Source: Haloglomus litoreum (GTDB lineage: Archaea > Halobacteriota > Halobacteria > Halobacteriales > Haloarculaceae). Taken from it: a DNA stretch of 64,000 bases. Of this stretch, positions 17,474 to 26,804 are shown one piece after another. The notes beneath the pieces are model-generated. The model saw only the letters and a list, made by a program, of their open reading frames with translations. It was not told where the DNA came from and did not search any database. The stretch is from the NCBI RefSeq assembly GCF_029338515.1, contig NZ_CP119988.1, forward strand, positions 868,001 to 932,000, in the 5' to 3' direction. The position numbers and the translations under genes were made by a program. The first letter of the stretch is position 1. The number at the start of each line of letters is the position of its first letter.

Positions 17474-18064
17474 TTACTTCCCGCGCCGTCGGTCCGCGCC
17501 GAGGCTCGGCTTCGTGTGCTCGGTACCCTTGCCACGGCCCTGCTGGCCGCGACCCTTCTGGCCCGCGGAGGTGCGCCCGCGGTAGGTGCGCCCGCGCTGG
17601 GAGTCGTCGCAGATCCAGTTCAGGTCGTCGTCGTTCTCGATGGCGGGGTGCTCGGGGTCCACGAGGATGACCTCGTGCCACTTCTTCGAGCCGTCCTCCC
17701 CGACCCAGTAGGAGTTCAGGACGCGGAGGTTGCGGAACTTCCGGCCCGCGCGCTCCTCGGCGATGCGCTGGATGGACTTCCGGCGGGTGATCTTGTTGAC
17801 ACCCTGGCGCTTCGAGCGCCGGCCGGCCTTGAACCGCTGCTTTCGCGCCCCGCCCTTCCGGACGGCGACGCGGGCCACGACGATGCCCTGCTTTGCCTTG
17901 TAGCCCAGCGAGCGCGCGCGGTCCAGCCGCGTCGGACGGTCGATGCGCTCGATGGCGCCCTGGTCGCGCCACTCCTGCTGGCGCTGCCACTGCAGTTCCG
18001 CGAGCTTGCCCTCCTTCGGGGAGTTCCAGGCCTCCCGGATGTGCGAGTAGAAGCTTCGTGTCAT
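17474..18064 (-). CDS. rpl15e: 50S ribosomal protein L15e
   Basis: This large-subunit ribosomal protein is found in archaea and eukaryotes. It is 196 residues and opens with [19 protein letters not shown]. It contains the basic RNA-binding core [20 protein letters not shown], then [16 protein letters not shown], and a Gly/Arg-rich tail. It is basic, in contrast to the acidic proteome around it. It is transcribed alone on the minus strand. A T-run directly after the stop codon probably ends the transcript, and GC-rich hairpins lie upstream in the divergent region. Confidence 0.97.
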   Translation of the reverse strand: MTRSFYSHIREAWNSPKEGKLAELQWQRQQEWRDQGAIERIDRPTRLDRARSLGYKAKQGIVVARVAVRKGGARKQRFKAGRRSKRQGVNKITRRKSIQRIAEERAGRKFRNLRVLNSYWVGEDGSKKWHEVILVDPEHPAIENDDDLNWICDDSQRGRTYRGRTSAGQKGRGQQGRGKGTEHTKPSLGADRRRGK

Positions 18065-18291
18065 ATTGTGTCACCGCGGGCGTTGCGTGGTTCAGCCCAT
18101 CGGCGGCTGCGCCGCCTCTCCGGGGGCCCTGCCCCCGCTGGCCACATTCCATCCTGCCGTAGCAGGTGCCCGCCGGTGCCCGCGACCGACGAGTTACGCG
18201 TCTCTTCTCGGTTCGGGCTTCTAAGGGCTTCGGAACGCGGGCGTCCCGGGCAACGACACACCTTTTCCCCCGCCACACCAGTAGACGACCC

Positions 18292-19041
18292 ATGACAGAG
18301 GTCGAGGTACCGGAGAGCCACCCCCGGTACGAGTCGCTGCTGACCCGCCACCGCATCGAGGCAGGCGTCGAGAAGGGCATCACCTCCCGGCAGGGGCTCA
18401 TCGCCCAGGGCCGCGGCGAGGCGTACGACTACCTGCTCGGCGAGCGGACCATCCCGTCGGCGGACGAGGCCGAGCGGGCGGCGGCCGCGCAGTTCCTCCT
18501 CGCCGACCAGGCCGTCGTCTCCGTCAACGGGAACGTCGCGGCGCTGTGCCCGGGCGAGGTCGTCGTCCTCGCGGAGGTCACGGGTGCCGACATCGAGGTG
18601 AACCTGTTCAACCGGACCGAGGAGCGGATGGAGCGCATCGCCGACCACCTCCGCGAGCACGGCGCGCGCGACGTGCTCGGACTCGCGGCCGACGGCCGCA
18701 TCCCCGGCCTCGACCACGAGCGCGCGAAGGTCGACGCCGACGGCATCGGGAGTGCCGACACCGTCCTCGTCCCGCTGGAGGACGGCGACCGTGCGGAGGC
18801 CCTGGCCGAGATGGGCAAGACCGAGATCGTCGTCGATCTCAACCCGATGTCGCGCTCGGCACAGTCCGCGAGCATCCCCATCGTGGACAACGTGATGCGT
18901 GCGGTGCCGAACATGACCGAGCACGCCCGCTCGCTGGAGGACGCATCCGAGCAGGAACTGCGCGACATCGTCGCCGCGTTCGACCGCGAGGCGGCGCTGG
19001 CGGCTGCCGAGGACGCCATCCGGAGCGGCGATCTGGGCTGA
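18292..19041 (+). CDS. 4-phosphopantoate--beta-alanine ligase (archaeal phosphopantothenate synthetase)
   Basis: This enzyme joins 4-phosphopantoate and beta-alanine to make phosphopantothenate in the archaeal CoA pathway. The 249-residue protein opens with VPESHPRYESLLTRHRIEAG and has NGNVAALCPGEVV and VDLNPMSRSAQSASIPIVDN, characteristic of the former DUF137 family. I chose the ATG at 18292 (MTEVEVPESH), since the upstream extension is basic and non-coding in character. It is divergent from rpl15e. A second archaeal CoA gene, the dephospho-CoA kinase, lies at 45 kb. Confidence 0.92.
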   Translation: MTEVEVPESHPRYESLLTRHRIEAGVEKGITSRQGLIAQGRGEAYDYLLGERTIPSADEAERAAAAQFLLADQAVVSVNGNVAALCPGEVVVLAEVTGADIEVNLFNRTEERMERIADHLREHGARDVLGLAADGRIPGLDHERAKVDADGIGSADTVLVPLEDGDRAEALAEMGKTEIVVDLNPMSRSAQSASIPIVDNVMRAVPNMTEHARSLEDASEQELRDIVAAFDREAALAAAEDAIRSGDLG

Positions 19042-19099
19042 TTCTCGGGGTTTGGGGTTCAGCGACACGGATATCCCCGGAACGAGCGTACTGGTGTCC

Positions 19100-19375
19100 A
19101 TGGAGAAGAACGTCGGCGGATACGACCGTATCGCTCGTCTGGTTGTCGGCCCCATCCTCGCCATCGTCGGGACGGCGGCCCTGCTCGGCTACGTGACCAT
19201 CGCGGCCGGGACACTGGGACTGGCCCTCGCGGCCATCGCCCTGCTGGTCGGCCTCGTGTTCGTCGTGACCGGGCTCACCCAGAAGTGCCCCCTCAACAGC
19301 CTGCTCGGGCTGGACACCTACCGGAAGTCCTCCGAGGCCGAGGAGGCCGAGGTCGGCCCGGGCCGGACGGCCTGA
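19100..19375 (+). CDS. DUF2892 (YgaP-type) two-helix membrane protein
   Basis: This 91-residue protein opens with MEKNVGGYDRIARLVVGPIL, the DUF2892 signature, followed by two transmembrane helices. A short motif, TQKCPLNSLLGLDTYR, contains the conserved Cys-Pro. In bacteria the domain occurs at the C-terminus of YgaP rhodaneses, but here it stands alone. The function is unknown. I chose the ATG at 19100, which begins directly with the family motif. A short gap separates it from the CoA ligase gene. Confidence 0.85.
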   Translation: MEKNVGGYDRIARLVVGPILAIVGTAALLGYVTIAAGTLGLALAAIALLVGLVFVVTGLTQKCPLNSLLGLDTYRKSSEAEEAEVGPGRTA

Positions 19376-19521
19376 ACCGACCCGCTGTGGCTGTCGGCTC
19401 CTTTTCACGCGCTACGGACCGATAGCGGTGCGGCTCGACCGGAACGGAACACCTCCCCACGGGAGGAGGGGCGGAACCCGCTCTGACCCGGTGTCCCACG
19501 TTCTCGACCGCTACCGCCGGC

Positions 19522-20229
19522 CTACCCGACCCAGCCGGACAGCACGCCGACGAACCCCAGCCCTGCTTCCTCGTAGCGCCGGTCGCGTGCCCGTGCCGTG
19601 AGCGCCCGCCGTGACGCCCGCACGCGCTCCGAGAGCGGCGCGTCGAGGTCGCTCCCCGGCACGAGCGCACGCGCCACGTCCGCCGGTGTCGAGGAGGGCG
19701 CCCCGGCGGCGACGAACGCCCGGAACGCCGGGTTCAGGAGCCGACCGACCGGGTGGTCGCTCGCCGTCGCGTCGACGAGCGCGACCCGGCCGCCCGGTCG
19801 GTCGGTGTCCGCGCCGTCCCCGCCGGCCGCCACGAGGTCACACCACTCCCCGACCGTGGCCCCGGGCTCCTCCAGCAGCCCGACGACGAACGTCGCCAGG
19901 AGCGCGTCCGGGTCGGCGACGGGGGTCGTCGTCGCGTCCCCCTGCACGACGTGGACGTTCTCCCAGCCCTCGCGTGCGATGCGCTCGCGGGCCCGCGAGA
20001 GTAGCGGGCCCGTCAGGTCCACCCCGACCACCCGTCCGCGCGGCCCGACCGCCCGCCGCAGGTAGGGGAGGTTCGCGCCGGTGCCACACCCCATCTCGAC
20101 GACGGTGTCGCCGGGCGAGAGGTCCAGCGCGGCGACCGCGCGGGCGCGCCACCGGCCGACGGGCGGGAGCGTCGCGATGCGGTCGTACAGGGCGGCGTTG
20201 TCGCCGTAGAACTCCGCGACGGTGCTCAT
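19522..20229 (-). CDS. class I SAM-dependent methyltransferase
   Basis: This 235-residue methyltransferase has motif I VVEMGCGTGANLPYL, the acidic strand VVGVDLTGPLL, and a post-motif DATTTPV. It resembles the UbiE/COQ5-like small-molecule methyltransferases. The target is unknown. Its start overlaps the stop of the upstream ThiR-type gene by 4 bases, so it is translated in tandem with that regulator. A link to thiamine status is possible, but nothing in the sequence of the enzyme itself shows it. Confidence 0.85.
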   Translation of the reverse strand: MSTVAEFYGDNAALYDRIATLPPVGRWRARAVAALDLSPGDTVVEMGCGTGANLPYLRRAVGPRGRVVGVDLTGPLLSRARERIAREGWENVHVVQGDATTTPVADPDALLATFVVGLLEEPGATVGEWCDLVAAGGDGADTDRPGGRVALVDATASDHPVGRLLNPAFRAFVAAGAPSSTPADVARALVPGSDLDAPLSERVRASRRALTARARDRRYEEAGLGFVGVLSGWVG

Positions 20230-21176
20230 CGGACGGTCTCGGCCAGCTCCCGGACCCGCTCAGCGACGGTCGCCGCGTCCGGGCCGAGGACGTAGACGAT
20301 GGGCTCGACGCCGAATCCGCCGGTCTGGTAGAGGGCGTCCGCGTCCGGCCGGTCCGCGAGCGCCTCGGCGACGGCGGCGTCGAGATCCCCGCCGTCGGCC
20401 GCCTCGTCCGCGCCCGTCCGTGCGGCCTCCCCGACGGCGTCGAACTCGACGGCGTCGTAGCCAAGGTCGGCGAGCGCGTCGACGACGGCCGGCGTGTAGT
20501 GGACGTTGCACGCGGCGCGCGCACCGTGTCCGGCGCGTCGGGCCGCCAGCAGGACGCTCGCGACGTAGACGGAGACGCCGAACTCCGGCTCGGCCGGCAC
20601 CGTCGCGCGGCCCTTCACGTCGAGGATGCGCCCCGGGACCGCCGCGACGTCCTCGACACGGGTCGCCTCCGGGAGCACCTCGACCAGGTTCGAGCCGACG
20701 GCCGGCACGAGCGCGGCGAAGGCCGGGGACTCCTCCAGCGTCCGCAGTCCGCCACGGACCGACGAGAGCACGCGCTCGCTCGCCCGGAGCCCGGACTCGG
20801 GGTCGTGGACGTCGAAGTCCCCCTCGTAGTCGGCCAGCGGCGGGAACGCCTCCTCGTGGAGTCGCGCGAGCAGGTCGCCCTGCTCCAGCCGGCGGACGAG
20901 GACCTCCGCCTCCGCGAGCGCGCCGGCGGGCGACAGCTCGCCCGACGCGAGCCCCGCACCGACCCGGTCGACGAGGTCCCTGACGCGTTCGTCCTCGGCG
21001 ACGCGGTCGTTCACCGCGACGGCCCCGGTGGCGTACTTCGAGACGGCGCTCTGGCTGATGCCCAGCAGGTCGGCCACCTCGCTCTGTGTGAGTCCCTGTT
21101 CGCGGAGTTCGGCGGCCAGTAGCGACCGGTAGGTCGGGAGGAACTCCTCGACCACGATCTCCTCGACGAACTTCAT
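20226..21176 (-). CDS. ThiR-type regulator: HTH plus ThiN-like ligand domain
   Basis: This 316-residue protein combines an N-terminal HTH (LTQSEVADLLGISQSAVSKY, residues about 29-48) with a C-terminal ThiN domain from about residue 140, beginning AALVPAVGSNLVEVLPEA and including EDVAAVPGRI. In ThiDN enzymes the ThiN domain makes thiamine phosphate using a conserved His and Arg. Here the matching segment reads EFGVSVYVASV and lacks both, as expected for the regulatory form that senses thiamine phosphates. It probably represses thiamine synthesis or uptake genes. None of those is in this window. Confidence 0.82.
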   Translation of the reverse strand: MKFVEEIVVEEFLPTYRSLLAAELREQGLTQSEVADLLGISQSAVSKYATGAVAVNDRVAEDERVRDLVDRVGAGLASGELSPAGALAEAEVLVRRLEQGDLLARLHEEAFPPLADYEGDFDVHDPESGLRASERVLSSVRGGLRTLEESPAFAALVPAVGSNLVEVLPEATRVEDVAAVPGRILDVKGRATVPAEPEFGVSVYVASVLLAARRAGHGARAACNVHYTPAVVDALADLGYDAVEFDAVGEAARTGADEAADGGDLDAAVAEALADRPDADALYQTGGFGVEPIVYVLGPDAATVAERVRELAETVR

Positions 21177-21241
21177 CGGCTACCGGTCACCACCGAACGC
21201 TCCCGTCCGTTGCCGAGACTCGGCCACGACACGGTCGGGCC

Positions 21242-21829
21242 TCATTGGTCACCACCGAACTCCGCATCCGAGCCGACGCGGGACGCCTGCGGTCCGGCCT
21301 GGTCCTGGTACTTCGAGCCGCGCTCGCTCCCGTAGGGGCGCTCTGCGGGCGAACTCAGCTCCGTGAACAGGACCTGCGAGATGCGCATCCCCGGGGTGAG
21401 CGCGACGGGCGCGGTCCCGAGGTTGGACAGTTCGAGCGTGATCTGCCCGCGGTAACCGGGGTCGATGATGCCGGCGGTCGCGTGGATGACGACCGCGAGC
21501 CGTCCCAGCGAGGAGCGACCCTGGACGTGTGCGATGAGGTCGGCCGGCACCTCCACGCGCTCCTTCGTCGTCCCGAGCACGAAGTCGCCCGGGTGGAGGA
21601 TGAACTCGCCGTCCTCGGGGACGACGGTTTCGTCGACGTACTCGTCGGTCTCGGCCTCGCTGCCCGGATGGATGCAGGGGATGTTCGTCCGCTGGAACTC
21701 CAGGAACTCCCGCCCCAGCCGGAGGTCGACGCTGGCGGGCTGGACCTGCAGGTCGATGTCCTCCAGGGGCTCGATGGCGAGGTCGCCCCCTTCGAGCCGC
21801 CGGAGGATGTCCGCGTCCGAGAGTATCAT
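21242..21829 (-). CDS. dcd: dCTP deaminase
   Basis: This enzyme deaminates dCTP to dUTP, supplying dTMP synthesis. The 195-residue protein opens with [17 protein letters not shown] and has the core [20 protein letters not shown]. The active-site region is [10 protein letters not shown], with [20 protein letters not shown] containing the catalytic Glu. Two in-frame ATGs lie close by (21835 and 21856). I chose 21829 because MILSDADI is the usual family N-terminus. It is on the same strand as the ThiR-type gene, 65 bases upstream of it. Confidence 0.95.
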   Translation of the reverse strand: MILSDADILRRLEGGDLAIEPLEDIDLQVQPASVDLRLGREFLEFQRTNIPCIHPGSEAETDEYVDETVVPEDGEFILHPGDFVLGTTKERVEVPADLIAHVQGRSSLGRLAVVIHATAGIIDPGYRGQITLELSNLGTAPVALTPGMRISQVLFTELSSPAERPYGSERGSKYQDQAGPQASRVGSDAEFGGDQ

Positions 21830-22015
21830 GGCCATGGGCGGGCGCGACGAGGGCAAAAGAGTCCCGGTCCTCGCGATTCCCCGACGGCGGGCTCGGTCGT
21901 ACCCCGCTCACCGGCGCGCCACCGAGGGACGGCGACAGCGGTCTGTCTCCATCTGGTGTCAGATATGGTTGGTTGCTCTATTCAGATGGTGAAAAGAGTC
22001 CGTTCGAGAACAACA

Positions 22016-22021
22016 TTTATA
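22016..22021 (+). promoter_or_regulatory. TATA box for the pilB-pilC operon
   Basis: TTTATA lies about 24 bases upstream of the ATG at 22042. It follows an AT-rich stretch in a 210-base intergenic region shared with the divergent dcd gene. The spacing implies a leaderless transcript starting at or near 22042. Confidence 0.6.
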
Positions 22022-22041
22022 CCTGACCTTCCAATCAATTC

Positions 22042-24162
22042 ATGCAAGCGATGGGGGGTAATGATAGCAGTTCACAGGGGAACGACCAGCGGCGTGAGCG
22101 GCAGGGAGGGCCGTTCCGGTCGGTCGCCGACATGGTCGCGGGAACGATCGTCGGTGTCCGGTCAGGGCTGACGGGCCTGTTACGTGAGGGGAACGGCTCC
22201 GCCGCCGGGATGGATGTCGAGGCCCTCGGGGGGGTGCCACCGGTTCCGGACGCGGTTCGGGACCACCCGACCCGGTCGGCCGTGCTCGCCGACGTCTTCG
22301 ACTACTTCAGGGGGAACGAGGAGGACGATCAGTTCCCGGCACCCGGCGAGGACGCGATCGACCGCCGTCTGTTCGACTTCTCCTACCTGGCACACCACGA
22401 CGAGATCGAGCGGTACTGGGTCAACGAACCGTTCGCGTACGTCTCCATCCTCGAGGAGCACGGGACCAACGAGCGGCGCTACCGGGTCACGGAGCCGATG
22501 CTCGACGAGTACGAGGCGTTCGTCCTCGACGAGCTGTCGAAGGTCCTCCGGGACAGCCTGATGTACCAGGACATCGACGAGGAGGGGGCGCTCGAGCGGA
22601 CGTTCACCCGCCGGGCGGGGGAACTGATGGACCAGCACACGGCGGCGCTGGACCCCATCTCGCTCCACAAGCTCCGCTACTACCTCAAGCGGGACTTCGT
22701 CGACTACGAGCGTATCGACCCGATCATGCGCGACGAGGCCGTCGAGGACATCTCCTGCGACGGGGCCGACGTGCCCGTCTTCGTCTACCACCGCGAGTAC
22801 CGCGACCTCGACACGAACGTCCAGTTCGACCGCGACGGGCTGCTGTCGTTCGTCACGCGGATGGCCCAGCGCGCGGGCAAGCACCTCTCGGTCTCGAACC
22901 CGCTGGTCGACGCCTCGCTCCCGGACGGCTCCCGGGTGCAGCTCACGTTCGGCGGCGATGTCGCGACCCGCGGCCCGAACTTCACCATCCGGCAGTTCTC
23001 CTCGGTGCCGGACACGCCGGTCGACCTCATCAACTGGGGCACCTTCAGCGTCGAGCAGATGGCGTACTTCTGGCTCGCCATCGAGAACAACCGCTCGCTC
23101 GTCTTCGCCGGCGGCACCGGCTCCGGGAAGACGACCTCGCTGAACGCGGTCTCCTTCTTCATCCCGAAGAAGTCGAAGGTCGTCTCCATCGAGGACACCC
23201 GCGAGATCTCGCTCCCACACGAGAACTGGATCCAGTCGCTCACCCGGGAGTCCGTCACCGAGGAGGGCCGCGGCGAGGTGACGATGTACGAGCAGCTCCA
23301 GACCGCGCTCCGCCAGCGCCCCGAGTACATCCTCGTCGGCGAGATCCGGACCGAGGCCAACGTCGCGCTCACCTTCTTCCAGGCGATGGCGACCGGCCAC
23401 ACCGCCTACACGACCATCCACTCCGAGTCCGTCACGGGCGTCATCAACCGGCTGGAGAACGACCCGCTCGGCGTGCCCACCCAGATGGTGAAGGAGCTGG
23501 ACATCGTCTCCATCCAGCGGCAGGTGATGCTCGACGGCGAGCGGGTCCGCCGGAACGCCCGCGTCACCGAACTCCTCTCGCGGGGCGAGGTCGACGACGT
23601 CTCCGTCCACGACGTGTTCGAGTGGGACGCCGCCAACGACTCCTACAACGAGATGTTCGACTCGCGGGTGCTGGACGACATCGCCGACGACCGGGGCTGG
23701 GATCACAAGCGGCTCAACCAGGAACTCGACCGCCGCGTCGAGGTACTGGAGTACCTCGTCGACCAGGACATCACCTGGTACGAGGACGTCGCCCGGGTCA
23801 TCCACACGTTCATGCACGACCAGGAGCGCGTGCTGGAGGCCATCCGCTCGGACGAGGACGGCCTGGGTTCGCTCGAGGCCGACCCGAGCCCCCGGCAGGG
23901 GGTGACCACCAGTGCCGCCAGCAGCGCCGTCGCCGGGGAGACGGCCACCGCCCGCCCCGCCGGCGCGCCGGACCCCTGGGAGGAGGTCGACCCCGACACC
24001 GATCTGTCGGACCTGGACGCCGTCACCCGCACGGACGGCGACGGCACGGCCGACGCGGCCGAGGACCAGGACCCGACCGGCGCGACGGACGACCCGGCAG
24101 CCGACCCGGACCCGGACGCCGAGGGCGACGAGCACACCGCAGAGCGGGGTGAGGGGCCGTGA
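22042..24162 (+). CDS. type IV pilus/secretion assembly ATPase (PilB/GspE/VirB11 family)
   Basis: This 706-residue cytoplasmic motor ATPase would drive pilin polymerisation. It has an N-terminal substrate/platform-binding region, Walker A VFAGGTGSGKTTSLNAVSF near residue 352, an Asp box SIEDTREISLPHEN, Walker B EYILVGEIRTEAN, and the His box ATGHTAYTTIHSES. The C-terminal 110 residues are a low-complexity Asp/Glu/Ala/Thr tail. Translation probably starts at 22042, with 22051 (MGGNDSSSQG) as an alternative. The stop overlaps the next GTG start, so it is coupled to the PilC-like membrane gene. Confidence 0.92.
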   Translation: MQAMGGNDSSSQGNDQRRERQGGPFRSVADMVAGTIVGVRSGLTGLLREGNGSAAGMDVEALGGVPPVPDAVRDHPTRSAVLADVFDYFRGNEEDDQFPAPGEDAIDRRLFDFSYLAHHDEIERYWVNEPFAYVSILEEHGTNERRYRVTEPMLDEYEAFVLDELSKVLRDSLMYQDIDEEGALERTFTRRAGELMDQHTAALDPISLHKLRYYLKRDFVDYERIDPIMRDEAVEDISCDGADVPVFVYHREYRDLDTNVQFDRDGLLSFVTRMAQRAGKHLSVSNPLVDASLPDGSRVQLTFGGDVATRGPNFTIRQFSSVPDTPVDLINWGTFSVEQMAYFWLAIENNRSLVFAGGTGSGKTTSLNAVSFFIPKKSKVVSIEDTREISLPHENWIQSLTRESVTEEGRGEVTMYEQLQTALRQRPEYILVGEIRTEANVALTFFQAMATGHTAYTTIHSESVTGVINRLENDPLGVPTQMVKELDIVSIQRQVMLDGERVRRNARVTELLSRGEVDDVSVHDVFEWDAANDSYNEMFDSRVLDDIADDRGWDHKRLNQELDRRVEVLEYLVDQDITWYEDVARVIHTFMHDQERVLEAIRSDEDGLGSLEADPSPRQGVTTSAASSAVAGETATARPAGAPDPWEEVDPDTDLSDLDAVTRTDGDGTADAAEDQDPTGATDDPAADPDPDAEGDEHTAERGEGP

Positions 24163-26249
24163 CCGACCGGGCCGAGGGGCCCGCCGGTGACACGTCGACC
24201 GCCGCGCCGGACCCCCTCGAACCGGACGGCGGGACGGCAGAGCACCCGCCGGTCCCCGAGTACGAGACCGACCAGTACGTCCCCGGCACGGAGCGCGATG
24301 TCGAACAGGAGTTCCGCGAACGGATCCTGAGCGAGAAGTTCGGTCCGGTCCGGGCCTACTTCAAGACGCGACCGGACCGGCACTGGAAGCTGCAGGAGCG
24401 GCTCAACCAGGGCCGCTTCGGGACCACCTACGACCTCTTCCTCACGCGAGCCGCGACGTACGCCGCGGCGGCCGGCATCATCGGTGCGCTGGTGGGGTTC
24501 GCCCTGGCCGTGATGCTGGCACAGACCGGCGCGCTGGCGGGGCTCTCGGCGCCCCCGTTCGTCCCCGGCTGGCTTGCCCGGGCGGTCGGCGCGAATCGGG
24601 TCGTCATCGCCGGGGTCGCGTCGGTGACCTCGCTCGGCCTCCTGACGGGCGGGATGACGTGGCTCGCCATCTACTACGCCCCCTCCGCGGTCGTCGAGGT
24701 GCGGCGTCGGAGCATCGACGTGACGCTGCCACACGCCATCGTCTACATGTACGCGCTCTCGTTCGGGGGGATGGAGATGACGGCCGTCCTCCGGCAGATG
24801 GCGGCCGCGGACGACACGTACGGCGAGGTCGCCCACGAGTTCGACATGATCGTCCGGGACGTGGACGTCTTCGGCAACGACCTGTTCACCGCGGTCCGGA
24901 ACGCGCGCAACATCACCCCCAGCGACAACCTGGAGCAGTTCCTCGACGACCTGCTCTCCGTGCTCGACTCGGGCGGGGAGTTGACGGTGTTCCTCGAGGA
25001 CGAGAGCGAGAAGTACATGCAGCGCGCCCGCGACGAGCAGCAGTCGTTCCTCGACGCACTCGCGACGCTCTCGGAGGTGTTCGTCGTCGCGTTCGTCGCC
25101 GCCCCGCTGTTCGTCGTGGTGACGCTGATGATGCTGAGCCTGCTGGGCAACGTCGGGACGCTCCCGCTGGCCATCATCGTCTACGTCGCGGTCCCCCTCG
25201 GGATGGCCGCCTTCCTCGTCACCATCTCCGTCCTCTCGGAGCCGTACAAGCAGCCCAGTCACGAGCTCCAGCTTGACGACCGGTCACCTGGCGACCCCGA
25301 CGAGCGGCTCCGGGCCCACCCGCACTTCGAGACGTTCCAGCGCATCCGGCGCAAGGCGTGGCTCCGGGAGCGACTCTCTGACCCCGCCGCGGTGTTCCGG
25401 AACGACCCGCGGACGACGCTGCTCGTCTCCGTCCCGATCGCGCTCGCCGTACTCGGTGGCGTCGTGGCGACCGGGCTGGCAGCCCCGACGCCGGCTGCCT
25501 TCATCGACCGACCGGTCTCGACGACGGCGCTGCTGGTCATCGCGCCGTTCCTCATCGTCGCCGTGCCGCTGTCGATCTTCCACGAGATCGCCCGTCGGCG
25601 CAAGGACGCCGTCGCGAAGCGGCTCCCGGACGCGCTGGACATCCTCGCCAGTGCCAACCAGATGGGCGTCGGCCTCACCGAGGGCCTCGATCTCGTGGCC
25701 CGGAACCTCACTGGCCGGCTGGCTGTCGAACTCCAGCGGGTCAGCAACGACATCCGCTGGAACAACGATATCCGGCGGGCACTGCTGGGGCTGGCCGACC
25801 GGCTCCAGGTCTCCCAGCTCACCCGGACCTGCAAGATCCTCGCCGAGGGGTCGCGCTCGACGGGTGACCTCCACCGGGTCCTCGATATCGCCGCCGAGGA
25901 CACCCGCCACCGCTACCGGCTCGCCCGCGACCGTCAGCAGACCCTCTCGTCGTACACGGCCGTCGTCATCATCGGGTTCCTGGTCTACCTGGCGGTCATC
26001 GTCATCATCAACGAGAGCTTCCTCGGCCCCATCACGGGGAGCGGCCTCACCAGCGGCGGGGCCGGGCCGGTCACCATCTCGCAGGGCGCCGTCGACGCCT
26101 ACCGGACCCTGTTCTTCCACTCCGCCATCATCCAGGCCGTCGGGACCGGCCTCATCACGGGCAAGCTCTCGGACAACCGGACGCTCACCGGGCTGAAGTA
26201 CAGCATCGCACTGGTGCTGATCGCCTTCGGCGTCTTCCTGCTCATCTGA
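24159..26249 (+). CDS. type IV pilus platform membrane protein (PilC/TadC, two T2SSF domains)
   Basis: This 696-residue inner-membrane platform protein works with the ATPase encoded just upstream. Two T2SSF domains are visible. The first is near residues 190-300 (LPHAIVYMYALSFGGMEMTA) and the second near residues 485-600 (LPDALDILASANQMGVGLTE). They are separated and flanked by about eight transmembrane helices. Translation begins at a GTG overlapping the ATPase stop (GTGA). No pilin or prepilin peptidase gene is adjacent, so the substrates must be encoded elsewhere. Confidence 0.92.
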   Translation: MTDRAEGPAGDTSTAAPDPLEPDGGTAEHPPVPEYETDQYVPGTERDVEQEFRERILSEKFGPVRAYFKTRPDRHWKLQERLNQGRFGTTYDLFLTRAATYAAAAGIIGALVGFALAVMLAQTGALAGLSAPPFVPGWLARAVGANRVVIAGVASVTSLGLLTGGMTWLAIYYAPSAVVEVRRRSIDVTLPHAIVYMYALSFGGMEMTAVLRQMAAADDTYGEVAHEFDMIVRDVDVFGNDLFTAVRNARNITPSDNLEQFLDDLLSVLDSGGELTVFLEDESEKYMQRARDEQQSFLDALATLSEVFVVAFVAAPLFVVVTLMMLSLLGNVGTLPLAIIVYVAVPLGMAAFLVTISVLSEPYKQPSHELQLDDRSPGDPDERLRAHPHFETFQRIRRKAWLRERLSDPAAVFRNDPRTTLLVSVPIALAVLGGVVATGLAAPTPAAFIDRPVSTTALLVIAPFLIVAVPLSIFHEIARRRKDAVAKRLPDALDILASANQMGVGLTEGLDLVARNLTGRLAVELQRVSNDIRWNNDIRRALLGLADRLQVSQLTRTCKILAEGSRSTGDLHRVLDIAAEDTRHRYRLARDRQQTLSSYTAVVIIGFLVYLAVIVIINESFLGPITGSGLTSGGAGPVTISQGAVDAYRTLFFHSAIIQAVGTGLITGKLSDNRTLTGLKYSIALVLIAFGVFLLI

Positions 26250-26325
26250 GTCGGGGCCCCCTGTCCCGGCTCCGCCTCGCGCGCCGAGCCGTCGCCCCTA
26301 AGCCGGTCGCCCCCGCAGCCCCGGT

Positions 26326-26664
26326 ATGAAGCAGGCCATCGTCGCGCGGACCGACATCGGGATGGGACAGGGGAAACTCGCCGCGCAGGTCGCCCACGCC
26401 TCGCTCCAGGCCTACGAGGACGCCGACGCGAAGAGCCAGCGCGAGTGGAAGGGTGGTGGGCAGAAGAAGATCGTCCTGAAGGGGGACTCGGAGTCGGCGC
26501 TCCAGGAACTGGCCGACCTCGCCCGCCGCGAGGGACTGCCGTACGCGCTGGTCCGGGACGCCGGCCACACGCAGCTCGAACCGGGGACCGTCACCGCGCT
26601 CGCCGTCGGGCCCGGGCCGGAGAACATCGTCGACAAGGTGACCGGTGACCTCTCGCTGTTCTGA
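26326..26664 (+). CDS. pth2: peptidyl-tRNA hydrolase, Pth2 type
   Basis: This enzyme releases peptides from prematurely dissociated peptidyl-tRNA. The 112-residue protein opens with [20 protein letters not shown], followed by [10 protein letters not shown], the Pth2 catalytic region, and then [38 protein letters not shown] and [10 protein letters not shown]. The length is exactly that of archaeal Pth2. It is transcribed alone, 76 bases after the pilC-like gene. Confidence 0.97.
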   Translation: MKQAIVARTDIGMGQGKLAAQVAHASLQAYEDADAKSQREWKGGGQKKIVLKGDSESALQELADLARREGLPYALVRDAGHTQLEPGTVTALAVGPGPENIVDKVTGDLSLF

Positions 26665-26675
26665 GTGTTCCTGAG

Positions 26676-26804
26676 CTAGGTCGGGTAATTCCGGAATTCG
26701 GCGTAAAAGTCGTCGATTATCGAACTGTTATCTGTGTAATGCAGAAATTCGCCGAACAGCGGAATCGAATCCTTCAGACCGTCACCTCTCGCACCTGGTG
26801 TCAT
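26676..26804 (-). CDS. small AT-rich reading frame, possibly a gene remnant
   Basis: This 42-residue frame runs from an ATG at 26804 and ends in FYAEFRNYPT. Its sequence (DSIPLFGEFLHYTDNSSI) looks like soluble coding sequence. Unlike all neighbours it uses A/T-ending codons freely (att, gaa, aat, tta). That could mean a relic of transferred DNA or a truncated gene. I know of no matching family. The open frame also continues upstream of the ATG without similarity to anything I recognise. Confidence 0.25.
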   Translation of the reverse strand: MTPGARGDGLKDSIPLFGEFLHYTDNSSIIDDFYAEFRNYPT

